Source of the DNA: Paraburkholderia phenazinium
Lineage (GTDB): Bacteria > Pseudomonadota > Gammaproteobacteria > Burkholderiales > Burkholderiaceae
Assembly (NCBI RefSeq): GCF_900141745.1
Contig: NZ_FSRM01000001.1
Coordinates: forward strand, 3,472,001 to 3,536,000
Direction: 5' to 3'
DNA length: 64,000 bases
A program made the position numbers and the translations under genes. Positions 50,496 through 60,375 of this stretch are shown one piece after another; the first letter of the stretch is position 1; every line of letters begins with the position of its first letter. The notes under the pieces are model-generated. The model saw only the letters and a list, made by a program, of their open reading frames with translations, did no database searches and was not told where the DNA came from.

Positions 50496-53400
50496 CTACT
50501 GCGACTCCATCTCCCGGTCCGAGCGCGCCGGGCTCACCGGCCCATCCGGCCTACGCTCATCCGCCGCGACATGCCCGGCGTCAGCCAGACGCCGGCGCTT
50601 GCCCTGCGTCAGCGACGCAACCGCGTGGAACGCCACCGGCGCGAACACCAGGCCAAGGAGCGTGGCCGCCAGCACCCCGCCGAATACGCCGGTACCGATC
50701 GACTGACGGCTCTCGGCCCCTGCTCCGCCCGATATCACCAGCGGCGCCACGCCCAGCAGGAACGCCGCTGAAGTCATCACGATCGGCCTGAAGCGCGCGG
50801 CCGAGGCATCGATCACCGCACGCGTCAGCGGCAGGCCGCGCGCATGCAGATCGCGGGCGAACTGCACGATCAGAATCGCGTTCTTCGCCGACAGCCCGAT
50901 CACGGTGATCATCCCCACCTTGAAGTACACGTCGTTAGGCATGCCACGCATCAACACCGCCGACACCGCGCCGATCACGCCAAGCGGCACCACCATCAGC
51001 ACCGCGAACGGAATCGTCCAGCTTTCGTACAACGCGGCGAGCGCCATGAAAACGGCGAGCAGCGACAAACCGATCAGCAGCGGCGTCTGCTTCTCCGCCA
51101 GCGTTTCCTCCCGCGCGGCATCCACCCAGTCGTACGCCACGCCTACCGGCAACGCCGAGGCGAGCCGCTCCATCTCCTTCATCGCCGCGCCCGAACTGTA
51201 GCCGCGCGCCGCGCGGCCGCTCACGTCGAGCGACGGGTAGCCGTTGTAGCGGCTCAACGCCACCGGCCCGACCGTCCACTTGCGCGTCGCGATAGCCGAC
51301 AGCGGCACCATGGCCCCCTGCGAATTCATCACGGAGAGCGCCATCAGATCGTCGTCGGTCATGCGAGTCGACGCGTCACCCTCCACCACCACGCGCCGCA
51401 TCTGACCCGAAGCCGGGAAGTCGTCGACATAGGTCGAACCGAAGGTGCTGCCCAGCAGGTCGGAAAGCTTGTCGAACGACACACCCAGCGCATAGGCCTT
51501 GGCCCGGTCGATCGTCAGCTCGACACGCGGCGCGTCGGGCAGGTCTTCGGAATGCACATCGGCAAGGACCGGATCGGCTTTGGCCTTCGCGAACAGGTCC
51601 TCGCGCGCCGCCTTAAGCGCGTCCAGACCGACGCCGCCGCGATCCTCCATGCGGAACACAAAGCCGTCCGAGCGCCCCACCCCCGGTACCGACGGCGGCA
51701 ACTGCGCGTCTACCCTGCCATCGAGAATGCTCGCGAATTCGCTATTCAACTGGTCCTGCAACTGGATTGCGCTGACTGTGCGCTTGTCCCAGTCCTTCAG
51801 TTCGACGAAGGCCATGCCGACGTTCTGGCCACTGCCCTGGAAACTCCAGCCAATCAGGCTCGTCACGTGCGCGATCTCGGCGTGGCGATTCAGGATCTGC
51901 TCGACCCGCTTGATCACCCCCAGCGTGCGCGCCTGGGTCGAACCGGCCGGCAACTGAACCATCACCTGCAGTTGTCCCTGATCTTCCGTCGGCAGAAAGC
52001 CGCCCGGCATCTTCCAGTAGAGCAAGCCGCAGACGCCGACCAGCACCGCATAGATGGCGAGCATGCGCCCGATACGTTGCGAGGTGCGCGTGGTAAGCCA
52101 GCGGTAGCCATGCGAAGCCCCGTCGAAACCCTCGGCGAACTTCGAGGCGGCGCGCGCGAACAGGCCGCGCAGACCGCGGCGCGCTTCGCGCTGGTGCGGC
52201 GTCGAGCCGGTCGGTTTCAGCAGGTTGGCGCAGAGCGCCGGCGTGAGCGAAAGCGCCATGAACGACGACACCAGCATCGAGGCGATCATCGCCACCGAAA
52301 ACTGGCGGTAGATGCCGCCGACGCTGCCCGGAAAGAACGCCATCGGCACGAACACCGCCGTCAGTACCGCGGTCACACCCACGATCGCACTGCCAATCTG
52401 CGACATCGCCTTGCGGGTCGCCTCTCGCGGCGGCAAGCCCTCCTCTTCCATCACGCGGTGCACGCTCTCGACCACCACGATCGCATCGTCGACCAGAATC
52501 CCGATCGCCAGCACGAGGCCGAACATCGTGAACACGTTGATCGACAGGCCGAACGCCCACATCGCGAGGAACGCGCCCATCAGCGTGACCGGGATCACCA
52601 CCGTCGGCACCAGCGTATAACGCAGGTCACGCAGGAACAGCCACATCACGAAGAACACTAGCACCACAGCTTCGATCAGCGTGTAGACCACCTCACGAAT
52701 CGCGATCTGCACAAAGTGCGCACTGTCGAAAGGGATCTGCATCTGTATGCCGGGCGGCAAGCTCTTCGACAGTTCGGCGAGGCGCGCTCGAATCGCGTTC
52801 GAGGTTTCCAGGGCATTACCACGCGGTCCTAACTGAATCCCGACGGTCGCGGACGAGCGGCCGTTCAGCCGCGACCAGAACGAGTAATCGTCGCGGCCGA
52901 GTTCGACGCGTGCCACATCGCGCAGGCGCACGGCCGATCCGTCCGGCTTCGCCTTCAGCACAATCTGGCCGAATTCCTCCGGCGATACCAGTTGCCCCTT
53001 GACGTCCACCGAGGCCACCAGCTCCTGCCCCGGCACCGAGGGCGCGTCGCCGAGCGTGCCGGCCGTCACCGTGGCGTTCTGGGCCGTGATCGCGGCGTTG
53101 ACGTCGCCGGCGGCAAGTCCGTATTCGCGCAGCTTCATCGGATCGAGCCAGATCCGCAAGGCCTGATCGGAGTCCCACAGTTGCGCCGAACCCACTCCGG
53201 GCGCGCGTTTCAGCTCGCGTATCACGTAGCGGTTCATGTAACTGCCAAGGTCGGACGAATCGCGCGTGCCGTCGGTGGACGTGAGCGCGACCAGCATCAG
53301 GAACGTATTCGAGGCCTTGAAGACGCTGATGCCGTTCTGCACCACCTGCTGCGGCAAACGCGGCTCGACCTGCTTGAGCCGGTTCTGCACATCGACCATC

Positions 53401-53708
53401 GCGATGTCGGGATTGGTGGCGGGCGAGAAGGTCGCGTCGATTTCCAGATTGCCCTGACCGTCGCTGCTGGTTTCGTAGTACAGCATCCCATCGGCGCCAT
53501 CGAGACTCTCCTCGATGATGCTGCCCACGTCGCCGTCCACCACCTCGGTGGCTGCGCCCGGGTAGCTCGCGACGATCACGATGCGCGGCGGCGAGAGACG
53601 CGGATATTGGGCGACGGGAAGCTGCGGAATGGCGATCGCGCCTGCCACCATGATGGCAAGCGCGACAATCCATGCGAAGACCGGCCGGTCGATAAAAAAT
53701 GAGGGCAC
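50496..53708 (-). CDS. AcrB-like RND multidrug transporter without adaptor gene
   Basis: A 1070-residue HAE1-type RND pump. The start SFFIDRPVFAWIVALAIMVAG and the block GLVLAIGILVDDAIVVVESV with the proton-relay Asp pair are typical of AcrB/MexB; GFLPTEDQGQLQVMVQLPAG opens the second periplasmic loop. Twelve membrane helices are readable. The start is GTG 53708, with AGGA six bases ahead and 11 bases after the stop of the first GNAT gene. No adaptor or outer-membrane factor is encoded beside it, so it must borrow them, perhaps from another locus. It is the last gene of the Yej-Tld-GNAT series, suggesting it exports the product handled by that series; this is inference. Confidence 0.92.
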   Translation of the reverse strand: MPSFFIDRPVFAWIVALAIMVAGAIAIPQLPVAQYPRLSPPRIVIVASYPGAATEVVDGDVGSIIEESLDGADGMLYYETSSDGQGNLEIDATFSPATNPDIAMVDVQNRLKQVEPRLPQQVVQNGISVFKASNTFLMLVALTSTDGTRDSSDLGSYMNRYVIRELKRAPGVGSAQLWDSDQALRIWLDPMKLREYGLAAGDVNAAITAQNATVTAGTLGDAPSVPGQELVASVDVKGQLVSPEEFGQIVLKAKPDGSAVRLRDVARVELGRDDYSFWSRLNGRSSATVGIQLGPRGNALETSNAIRARLAELSKSLPPGIQMQIPFDSAHFVQIAIREVVYTLIEAVVLVFFVMWLFLRDLRYTLVPTVVIPVTLMGAFLAMWAFGLSINVFTMFGLVLAIGILVDDAIVVVESVHRVMEEEGLPPREATRKAMSQIGSAIVGVTAVLTAVFVPMAFFPGSVGGIYRQFSVAMIASMLVSSFMALSLTPALCANLLKPTGSTPHQREARRGLRGLFARAASKFAEGFDGASHGYRWLTTRTSQRIGRMLAIYAVLVGVCGLLYWKMPGGFLPTEDQGQLQVMVQLPAGSTQARTLGVIKRVEQILNRHAEIAHVTSLIGWSFQGSGQNVGMAFVELKDWDKRTVSAIQLQDQLNSEFASILDGRVDAQLPPSVPGVGRSDGFVFRMEDRGGVGLDALKAAREDLFAKAKADPVLADVHSEDLPDAPRVELTIDRAKAYALGVSFDKLSDLLGSTFGSTYVDDFPASGQMRRVVVEGDASTRMTDDDLMALSVMNSQGAMVPLSAIATRKWTVGPVALSRYNGYPSLDVSGRAARGYSSGAAMKEMERLASALPVGVAYDWVDAAREETLAEKQTPLLIGLSLLAVFMALAALYESWTIPFAVLMVVPLGVIGAVSAVLMRGMPNDVYFKVGMITVIGLSAKNAILIVQFARDLHARGLPLTRAVIDASAARFRPIVMTSAAFLLGVAPLVISGGAGAESRQSIGTGVFGGVLAATLLGLVFAPVAFHAVASLTQGKRRRLADAGHVAADERRPDGPVSPARSDREMESQ

Positions 53709-53719
53709 TCAGGTTCCTG

Positions 53720-54274
53720 TCAGTGCTGCACGAAGGACGGCGCGTCGACGAGACGGGCCATGTGCAAGACATCGGCCAACTGGCCGTCGCGCATGGCATA
53801 GCCACGCGAACGTCCCTCTTCGACGAAACCAAAGCGGCGATAGAGCGCAATGGCCGCCACATTGTCCGCAAACACGGTCAGTTCGAGGCGGCGCAAACCG
53901 AGCGAGCCATCCGCGCATTCGACCAGCGCGGCGAGCAGCGCGGCACCCACACCGCGCCCCTGGAAGGCGTCGTGCACGGAGATGCCGATGGCGCCGATAT
54001 GCGCACGGCGCGGCGTTTTCGCCAGCAGGCCGGCATGTCCGACCACGCGGCCGTCAAGCTCCGCGCACACATTGATACTGCCGGCGGGCAGTTTGGCGAG
54101 CCACTCCCGCAAGCCTTCCGCGGTGCGATAGCCGATCGTCAGCGTGCCACGCCGGACACCCGGTTGACACATGACGTCGGCGATCGCCTCCATGTCGGAC
54201 GCTTCGCACGCGCGCACGACCACGCGCGGTGTCACCTGTGCTTCTCTCTCAAACCTCACGCTGCTCGTGTTCAT
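53720..54274 (-). CDS. GNAT acetyltransferase (RimJ/RimL or PhnO-like), second in tandem
   Basis: A 184-residue GNAT protein. The acetyl-CoA loop is GRGVGAALLAALVE (QGRGVG), preceded by the strand AHIGAIGISV and followed by LELTVFADNVAAIALYRRFGF, where the Tyr is the usual general acid. It is related to the protein encoded before it. The ATG at 54274 overlaps the end of that gene by 26 bases and lacks a good ribosome site, so it may be translated by coupling. It may acetylate a small peptide or amine. Confidence 0.85.
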   Translation of the reverse strand: MNTSSVRFEREAQVTPRVVVRACEASDMEAIADVMCQPGVRRGTLTIGYRTAEGLREWLAKLPAGSINVCAELDGRVVGHAGLLAKTPRRAHIGAIGISVHDAFQGRGVGAALLAALVECADGSLGLRRLELTVFADNVAAIALYRRFGFVEEGRSRGYAMRDGQLADVLHMARLVDAPSFVQH

Positions 54275-54821
54275 TATTGTGGTCCGTTGCGAATGGCATC
54301 GGCTCACGCAACCGCGCCATGAAGTAGCAATCGATCAGTACACCGTCACGTAAAGACGCTCCACGATGTAGTGCTTCTACTTCGAAACCGTATTTCCGGT
54401 AGAGCGCGATGGCCGGACCATTGTCCGTGAACACATAGAGTTCGACGCGCCGCAGACCCAGCCAGTTATCGGCCAGGTCGAGCATTTCGGCGACCAGCGC
54501 ATTGCCGACGCCGCGGCCATGCCACGCTTCATGCACGCCGAGGCCGATCATGCCCGCATGAGCCCGACGCAGCTTGCCGGGGACCAATCGTCCGAAGCCG
54601 ACCAGTATATCGCCGACCATCGCGGCAATGGCTACCTCGGGTAAAGCAATTTTCTCGATGCCCTCACGAGTCTTTTCGAGGGTCGGATACGGTGGATGCG
54701 GATGGCCGCGCAGCATGGCGGGCTGCAGCTCCAGTGCATGGAACTGCGCCGCATCCGCGACGCGCAAGGCGCGCAGCGTGAACGCTTCAGGCAGTGATTT
54801 TGCTGGCGCGTTCTTATCCAT
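54249..54821 (-). CDS. GNAT acetyltransferase, first in tandem
   Basis: A 190-residue GNAT protein with the acetyl-CoA loop HGRGVGNALVAEMLD and the C-terminal block VELYVFTDNGPAIALYRKYG. The similarity to the next gene (same loop, same FTDN/FADN-xxAIALYR phrase) points to a gene duplication. ATG 54821 lies four bases after the pmbA stop codon. Enzymes of this type acetylate amino groups; MccE-type enzymes of the same superfamily detoxify microcin C, which makes the placement next to a Yej importer noteworthy. Confidence 0.87.
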   Translation of the reverse strand: MDKNAPAKSLPEAFTLRALRVADAAQFHALELQPAMLRGHPHPPYPTLEKTREGIEKIALPEVAIAAMVGDILVGFGRLVPGKLRRAHAGMIGLGVHEAWHGRGVGNALVAEMLDLADNWLGLRRVELYVFTDNGPAIALYRKYGFEVEALHRGASLRDGVLIDCYFMARLREPMPFATDHNNEHEQREV

Positions 54822-54825
54822 CCGC

Positions 54826-56190
54826 TTAAAGCGTCAACTCGAACGAACGCGTGAGGACCCCAGGCAGATGCATCCCGCCGGTCGCGCGTTCTCCGTAGGT
54901 GGAATCGTTCAACAGCAGTTCCGGTTGCGCGCCCAGCCGTTCCAGCTGATCGCCGAGCAGCCTGTACATGCTGTCGTCAAAGCGCATCGCCTCGACCGGC
55001 GCGAGGATCTTGCCGTTCTCCACCCAGAACGTCGCGAAGCGCGTCATGCCGGTCAGGCGGCAATTCATCCGGTCCGAGAAATTCACGTACCAGAGGTTGC
55101 CGATGTAGAGGCCGGTGTCGAGCTGCGTCAGCACGTCCTCCTCGGCGAGGTCGCCGCCCTCCATCGACAGCGCAACAGGCGATTCGGAGTCCAGTGCGCC
55201 GTTGGGCTGCAGGCCGTATTCGCGGGCGCTGCGGGCATTGGTCAGACGCTCCAGGCTGCGACCGTCCTGAATCAGCGGCACGCTGGCGCGCAGATAACCG
55301 TCTTCGTTGAATCCCGGTGTGATGCCGATGCTCAGGTCTTCAGTCAACGTCACGCGTGGATCGAGCGCCGCTTCGCCGGTATGCAGCTTGTATAGCGAGC
55401 TGCGCGACGTAGCCTGCGCGCGGGCCGAGAAGCCGCTCCACGAGGTCACGCCCAATAGTTCTTCGAGCGCAGCGGGCGCAAGATACGACCGGTAGCGCCC
55501 CGGCGCCAACGCCCGCGGTGTCAGCGCGAGAATGGGCAGACGGGCTGCCGCCTGCTCGACCTTGCGGGCGAACGTGACGTCGCTCCAGTGGTCGCCGGCG
55601 TAGCTCGTCTTGATAGCGCGGCCGCTCGGGTCGTACAGCGACCAGCTGAAGTTGAAGTTGCTGACTTCGTACCAGCCGCGGCTGCCTTTGGTCGATGCGA
55701 AACCGCGCACAATCGTGCCACCGGCATAAAAGCCCACGAAATCGAGCCCCTTCGCGCATTCGTCTACGGTACGTACCAGCGCTTGCGGCTCCGGCACCTT
55801 GCCGTCGCGGCGCGTCGAGCGTTCCCACTGCGACGTATCGAACAGCAGATGAGGATCGTCCGGTGCATCGCGCAGTCCGTCGCGCAGCGTGGCGAGCGCA
55901 CGGCTCACGTCCTGCAGGTCGCTCTCGGTTTCGCCGCAGACAGTCAGCGTGGAATACGCCTGACGTGCCCCGTCGATCACGCGCAGCGTCAGCTTGCCTT
56001 GCGAGACACTGCCGATCTGCCGCACCTTGGCCGCGTTGAAGCGGATGAAATCGGATTGCTCAGCCGAGAACGAAATCAGCGTGATTTCGGCACCCCGCTG
56101 CGCATGCTCGACGGCATCGGCGAGCAGCAGGAAATGACGATACCAGTCCACCGTCGACGCATTTTGCAACATCATGGAGCCGCTCATCAT
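54826..56190 (-). CDS. pmbA: PmbA/TldE-type modulator of peptide-processing protease
   Basis: A 454-residue PmbA/TldE family protein. In E. coli, TldD and TldE form a heterodimer that degrades unfolded peptides and matures microcin B17. Typical phrases are present (FVGFYAGGTIVRGFASTKGS, LYIGNLWYVNFSDRMNCRLTG-type and FWVENGKI). It has no HExxxH motif, as expected for the partner without the metal site. The ATG at 56190 overlaps the tldD stop by four bases (ATGA), so both are made together. GGAGG precedes the start. Confidence 0.9.
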   Translation of the reverse strand: MMSGSMMLQNASTVDWYRHFLLLADAVEHAQRGAEITLISFSAEQSDFIRFNAAKVRQIGSVSQGKLTLRVIDGARQAYSTLTVCGETESDLQDVSRALATLRDGLRDAPDDPHLLFDTSQWERSTRRDGKVPEPQALVRTVDECAKGLDFVGFYAGGTIVRGFASTKGSRGWYEVSNFNFSWSLYDPSGRAIKTSYAGDHWSDVTFARKVEQAAARLPILALTPRALAPGRYRSYLAPAALEELLGVTSWSGFSARAQATSRSSLYKLHTGEAALDPRVTLTEDLSIGITPGFNEDGYLRASVPLIQDGRSLERLTNARSAREYGLQPNGALDSESPVALSMEGGDLAEEDVLTQLDTGLYIGNLWYVNFSDRMNCRLTGMTRFATFWVENGKILAPVEAMRFDDSMYRLLGDQLERLGAQPELLLNDSTYGERATGGMHLPGVLTRSFELTL

Positions 56191-57623
56191 GCGCCTCCAA
56201 AGACATCGATATTGCTGAACACGCAGGCAGGCGACGCATGGCCGACCCGGATCGCCTGGGCCGGCTCACCTTTGCCGCACATCGGCGTGCCGAACAGCTG
56301 GCGGGTGCTCGCGTTGCCGACCGCGGAAAGGCTGCGCCAGAAATTCGCGGAGATGCCCCGATAGTTGGGCTGCTTCACGACCTGGGTGAGCTTGCCGTTT
56401 TCGATCAACTGACCGAACTCGCAGCCAAACTGAAACTTGTTGCGATGGTCGTCGATCGACCACGACGTATTGCTGCGCATCAGGATTCCGTGTTCGATAT
56501 TGGCGATCATCTCGTCGAGCGACTGGTCACCCGGCTCGATATTCAGATTCGCCATCCGGTCGATCGGCGGCCGGTTCCAGTTCGACGCGCGCGAATTCGC
56601 GACACCCGGCAGATGCGCACGCTGTTGCGATAGCGCGCCGCCCAGCGGCCGCTCGAGCAGGCCGCCGCGAATCAGATAGTGCTTGTGTGCCGCGCTGCCG
56701 TCGTCGTCGAAGGCGTAGGCCGCCGCTTCTTCGCGCAGTTCCGGATCGAACGTAACGTTCAGCAGTTCGGAGCCGTATTGATAGTGGCCGAACATCTCCG
56801 CCTTCACGAAACTCCAGCCGGCGTAGTTGCGCTCGTCGCCGAGAATACGGTCGAGCTCGAGCGGATGGCCGATCGACTCGTGAATCTGCAGCATCATCTG
56901 GTCGGGCATCAGCAGCAGATCGCGCTTGCCGGACGGGCAATTCGGCGCGTTGAGCAGTTGCAGCGCCTCGTGGGCGATGCGCGCGCCGGCGCCGTCGAAA
57001 CCATAGCGCGCCAGCACTTCGAGGCCGCCCTGCGCGAGCGTGCCGTAGTTACCGCCCAGCGTGCGCACTTGTGTGTCGCCATTGGCATGCGCGGCGACAC
57101 TCAACTGCGGCATCACAAAACGGAAATGCTGGTCGATCCGCACGCCGTCGCCGGTCATGTAAAGCTGATCGGTGTGCGTCACCTGCACGCTCGCCGCGCG
57201 CTCGACGATGCGCGGGTCGATATTGGCGGCCGCGCACTCGCGCGAGAGCCGGTCAAGCCAGTCGCGCCGGCTCGGCAATGCGTGCTCCGTGTTCGGCGAC
57301 ACGTAGTGGCCGCTCGCGGCCGGACGCGCGATCTCGCGATGATCGATCAGCGACAGCTCGCTGCTCGCCCTCGCGCGTGCGGTTGCGATATCCAATGCAG
57401 CCTGCAAACCGGCTGCTGAGAGATTGGCGGTGGCCGCATAGCCGGCACCGGCGCCGGCATAGGCGATCAGCATGGCGCCGCGGTCACGCACGGTGCGCAG
57501 CGGCTGGGCGACATCGTCGCGGACTTCATGATCGTCGATCGTTTCGTCGACGACGCGCAGCGACCAGAAATCCGCGTCGCTTTTCAGCGTGCGGGCAGCT
57601 TGCGCCCACCTTTCGTCAATCAT
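56187..57623 (-). CDS. tldD: TldD-type metalloprotease
   Basis: A 478-residue TldD family protein with the zinc motif HESIGH (HExxxH) at residues 248-253, followed by PLELDRILGDE, the family signature. GGLLERPLGG and the C-terminal VKQPNYRGISANFWRSL also match. With PmbA it forms a protease for short or unfolded peptides. The ATG at 57623 overlaps the yejF stop by four bases. A TldD/PmbA pair inside a peptide-transport operon, rather than in its usual separate places, suggests a dedicated peptide substrate. Confidence 0.92.
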   Translation of the reverse strand: MIDERWAQAARTLKSDADFWSLRVVDETIDDHEVRDDVAQPLRTVRDRGAMLIAYAGAGAGYAATANLSAAGLQAALDIATARARASSELSLIDHREIARPAASGHYVSPNTEHALPSRRDWLDRLSRECAAANIDPRIVERAASVQVTHTDQLYMTGDGVRIDQHFRFVMPQLSVAAHANGDTQVRTLGGNYGTLAQGGLEVLARYGFDGAGARIAHEALQLLNAPNCPSGKRDLLLMPDQMMLQIHESIGHPLELDRILGDERNYAGWSFVKAEMFGHYQYGSELLNVTFDPELREEAAAYAFDDDGSAAHKHYLIRGGLLERPLGGALSQQRAHLPGVANSRASNWNRPPIDRMANLNIEPGDQSLDEMIANIEHGILMRSNTSWSIDDHRNKFQFGCEFGQLIENGKLTQVVKQPNYRGISANFWRSLSAVGNASTRQLFGTPMCGKGEPAQAIRVGHASPACVFSNIDVFGGA

Positions 57624-59263
57624 GCAATTTTCTCTTGGATATCGGACACGGGCGCGATCATCGACGACGCCAGCAACGACTGGGTATACGGGTGCGACGG
57701 CGCGTGCAGCACGTGCATCGTATCGCCCGCTTCGACGATGCGGCCCGACTTCATCACGATCACGCGATGCGCCATGGCTTTCATCACCGCCAGATCGTGG
57801 GTGATGAACAGGTAGCTAAGCTTGTACTTTTTCTGCAGATTTGTCAGCAGATTCAGGACCTGCTTCTGGATCGACACGTCGAGTGCGCTGGTCGGCTCAT
57901 CGAGCACCAGCAGTTCGGGTTCGACGGCCAGCGCGCGCGCGATGGCAATACGCTGACGTTGGCCGCCGGAAAACTCGTGCGGGTAACGCAGCATCGATTC
58001 AACCGGCATACCCACTTCTTCGAGCAACGCGCCGACGCGATCGCGCCGCACCCTCGCGTCGATGTCGGGCCGATGCACGGCCAGGCCTTCGCCGATGATC
58101 TGCTCGACCGTCATGCGTGGCGACAGCGAGCCGAACGGGTCCTGAAACACCACCTGCATGCGCGCGTACAGCGCCCGCTTAGCCTTGGCGTTTTTCAACG
58201 ACGAGAGCGCCAGCCCGTCAATATCGATCGTCCCGGCGGCCGGGTGCTGCAGGCCGAGGACGGTCGCAGCGAGCGTCGATTTGCCCGAGCCCGATTCGCC
58301 GACGATGCCGAGCGTCTCGCCGCGGCGCAACGTCAGGTCCACGTCGTGCACCGCGCGGAAGGTCGACTTGCCGAAGATCGAACGCAAGCCTTTCGCCGAC
58401 ACGTGATAGTCGACGGCCAGACCCTTTACGTCGAGAATCTGCCGTGCGTCCGCCTCGACCGCGTCGATGTTCCGTTGCGGTTCGCTATCGAGCAGGCGCT
58501 TTGTATAGGGATGCTGAGGATTCGCAAACAGGGCCTCGGTAGTGTTGGTTTCGACCAGCACGCCCTTTTCCATTACCGCGACGCGCTGCGCAAAGCGTTT
58601 CACCAGATTCAGGTCGTGCGTGATAAGCAGCACCGCCATACCGCGTTCGGCGGCTTCCTGTTCCTGCAACTCGATCAGCAGATCGACGATCTGCTGTCGC
58701 ACGGTGACGTCGAGTGCGGTGGTCGGTTCGTCGGCCAGCAACAAACGCGGTCGACAGGCGAGCGCCATGGCGATCATCGCGCGCTGACGCTGGCCGCCCG
58801 ACAACTGGTGCGGGAAACTGTCGATGCGACGTTCCGGCTCGGGAATCCCGGTACGGCGCAGCAGCTCGATGCCGCGCTCGCGCGCCGCGTTCGGGCGCAT
58901 GCCCTCGTGCAGGCGCAAGCTTTCGGCAATCTGCTTGCCGACCGTGTAAAGCGGATTCAAGGCCGTCATCGGCTCCTGAAACACCATCGCGACATCCGCG
59001 CCGCGAATTCCGCGCATCTGCTGTTCGGTCTTTTGCAGCAGATCTTCGCCGTCGAGCAACATGCGCCCGCTCAGATCCGCCTGGTCCACGAGCCGCAGGA
59101 TCGACAAGGCGGTCACGCTCTTGCCCGAGCCCGATTCGCCGACCAGCGCGACGCGTTCGCCGCGAGCAATCGACAGGCTCAGTTCCTGCACCGCGACTTT
59201 TTCGCCGAAGCGCACCGAGAAGCGGTCGATTTCCAGCAAAGGCCTGTTTAAAGGTTTGTTCAT
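57620..59263 (-). CDS. yejF: YejF-type peptide ABC transporter, fused ATPase
   Basis: A 547-residue protein with two ABC domains. The first has Walker [11 protein letters not shown] and signature LSGGQRQR; the second has [10 protein letters not shown] and FSGGQRQR, each followed by a Walker B with Asp-Glu ([24 protein letters not shown]). This fused form is that of YejF/NikDE-like transporters, known for microcin C uptake. ATG 59263 overlaps the stop of yejE by one to three bases. Confidence 0.94.
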   Translation of the reverse strand: MNKPLNRPLLEIDRFSVRFGEKVAVQELSLSIARGERVALVGESGSGKSVTALSILRLVDQADLSGRMLLDGEDLLQKTEQQMRGIRGADVAMVFQEPMTALNPLYTVGKQIAESLRLHEGMRPNAARERGIELLRRTGIPEPERRIDSFPHQLSGGQRQRAMIAMALACRPRLLLADEPTTALDVTVRQQIVDLLIELQEQEAAERGMAVLLITHDLNLVKRFAQRVAVMEKGVLVETNTTEALFANPQHPYTKRLLDSEPQRNIDAVEADARQILDVKGLAVDYHVSAKGLRSIFGKSTFRAVHDVDLTLRRGETLGIVGESGSGKSTLAATVLGLQHPAAGTIDIDGLALSSLKNAKAKRALYARMQVVFQDPFGSLSPRMTVEQIIGEGLAVHRPDIDARVRRDRVGALLEEVGMPVESMLRYPHEFSGGQRQRIAIARALAVEPELLVLDEPTSALDVSIQKQVLNLLTNLQKKYKLSYLFITHDLAVMKAMAHRVIVMKSGRIVEAGDTMHVLHAPSHPYTQSLLASSMIAPVSDIQEKIA

Positions 59264-60375
59264 TACTTGCCACCCCCGAACGCCGAAGCGCGCATGCGCG
59301 TATCGAGCGCGTTGCGCAGGGCGTCGCCCATGAAGGTCAGCAACAGCAGCGTGATCACCAGCGCGGAGAACGCAGAGATCGAAATCCACCATGCATCGAG
59401 ATTGTTCTTGCCTTCGGCGAGCAACTCGCCGAGGCTCGGCGTCGGCGGCGGCACACCCAGGCCGAGGAAGTCGAGACTGGTCAGCGACAGGATGGCCGCG
59501 CTCATGCGGAACGGCAGAAACGTGATCACCGGCGTCAGGCTGTTAGGCAGCACGTGTTTCCACATGATCTGCCAGTTCGACAGGCCCATCGTGCGGGCAG
59601 CCTTCACGTAATCGAGCGAGCGGTTGCGCAGGAATTCGGCGCGCACGTAGTCCGACAGCACCAGCCAGCCGAACATCGACAGCAGGATAAAGAGCAGCCA
59701 TAGCGTCGGTTCGAAGATCGAAGCGAAGATGATCAGCAGGTACAGGTCCGGCATCGAGCTCCAGATTTCGATCAGACGCTGGCCGATCAGGTCGGTGCGT
59801 CCGCCATAGAAGCCCTGAATGGCGCCCGTGAGCACGCCGATCACCACGCCCGAAATCGTCAACGCGAACGCCATCAATACCGACAAACGGAAGCCGTATA
59901 GCAGCCGCGACAGCACATCGCGGCCGAACTGGTCGGTGCCGAGCCAGTTGCTCGACGACGGCGGCGCCGGATACGGATGCGCCGCGAAGTAGTCGATCGT
60001 GTCGTAGTGGTAATGGTTCGGCGGGTACACCGCGAAGTTGCCGTTGCCCTGAATGCGCGAACGGATATATGGATCGAGGTAATTGGTCCTGGCCGGGAAG
60101 TCGCCGCCGAACAGCGCCTCCGGATAGTCCTTCACGATCGGAAAATAGTAGTGGCCGTCGTAATGCACGATGAGCGGACGGTCGTTGGCCAGCACTTCGC
60201 CGAACAGGCTGATCACGAACAGCGCGCCGAAAATCAGCAGGCTCCAGTAACCGAGACGCTGGCTCTTGAAACGCTGCCACGTGCGCCGCCACGGCGACAC
60301 AGAGGCGACGAGCGTGACTGCCGACGGGTCAGCGGCCCAGGCGGTTGAATTGGATGCGGGGGTCGACGAGGACAT
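59263..60375 (-). CDS. yejE: YejE-type peptide ABC transporter permease
   Basis: A 370-residue permease of the BPD_transp_1 class. The conserved EAA loop is visible (YVKAARTMGLSNWQIMWKHV), with about six membrane helices. A long periplasmic loop after the first helix (DRPLIVHYDGHYYFPIVKDY) is typical of YejE. ATG 60375 is used and lies inside the end of yejB by 47 bases; TTG 60390 is possible. There is no good ribosome site, so coupling is likely. Confidence 0.92.
   Translation of the reverse strand: MSSSTPASNSTAWAADPSAVTLVASVSPWRRTWQRFKSQRLGYWSLLIFGALFVISLFGEVLANDRPLIVHYDGHYYFPIVKDYPEALFGGDFPARTNYLDPYIRSRIQGNGNFAVYPPNHYHYDTIDYFAAHPYPAPPSSSNWLGTDQFGRDVLSRLLYGFRLSVLMAFALTISGVVIGVLTGAIQGFYGGRTDLIGQRLIEIWSSMPDLYLLIIFASIFEPTLWLLFILLSMFGWLVLSDYVRAEFLRNRSLDYVKAARTMGLSNWQIMWKHVLPNSLTPVITFLPFRMSAAILSLTSLDFLGLGVPPPTPSLGELLAEGKNNLDAWWISISAFSALVITLLLLTFMGDALRNALDTRMRASAFGGGK

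Noticed and set aside
50844..52661. 605-codon open frame opposite the RND pump gene
   Set aside because: Low-information His/Arg-rich sequence opposite a clear AcrB-like gene.
57071..59251. 726-codon open frame opposite tldD and yejF
   Set aside because: Both minus-strand genes have full motifs; the plus-strand product is Arg/His-rich without domains.
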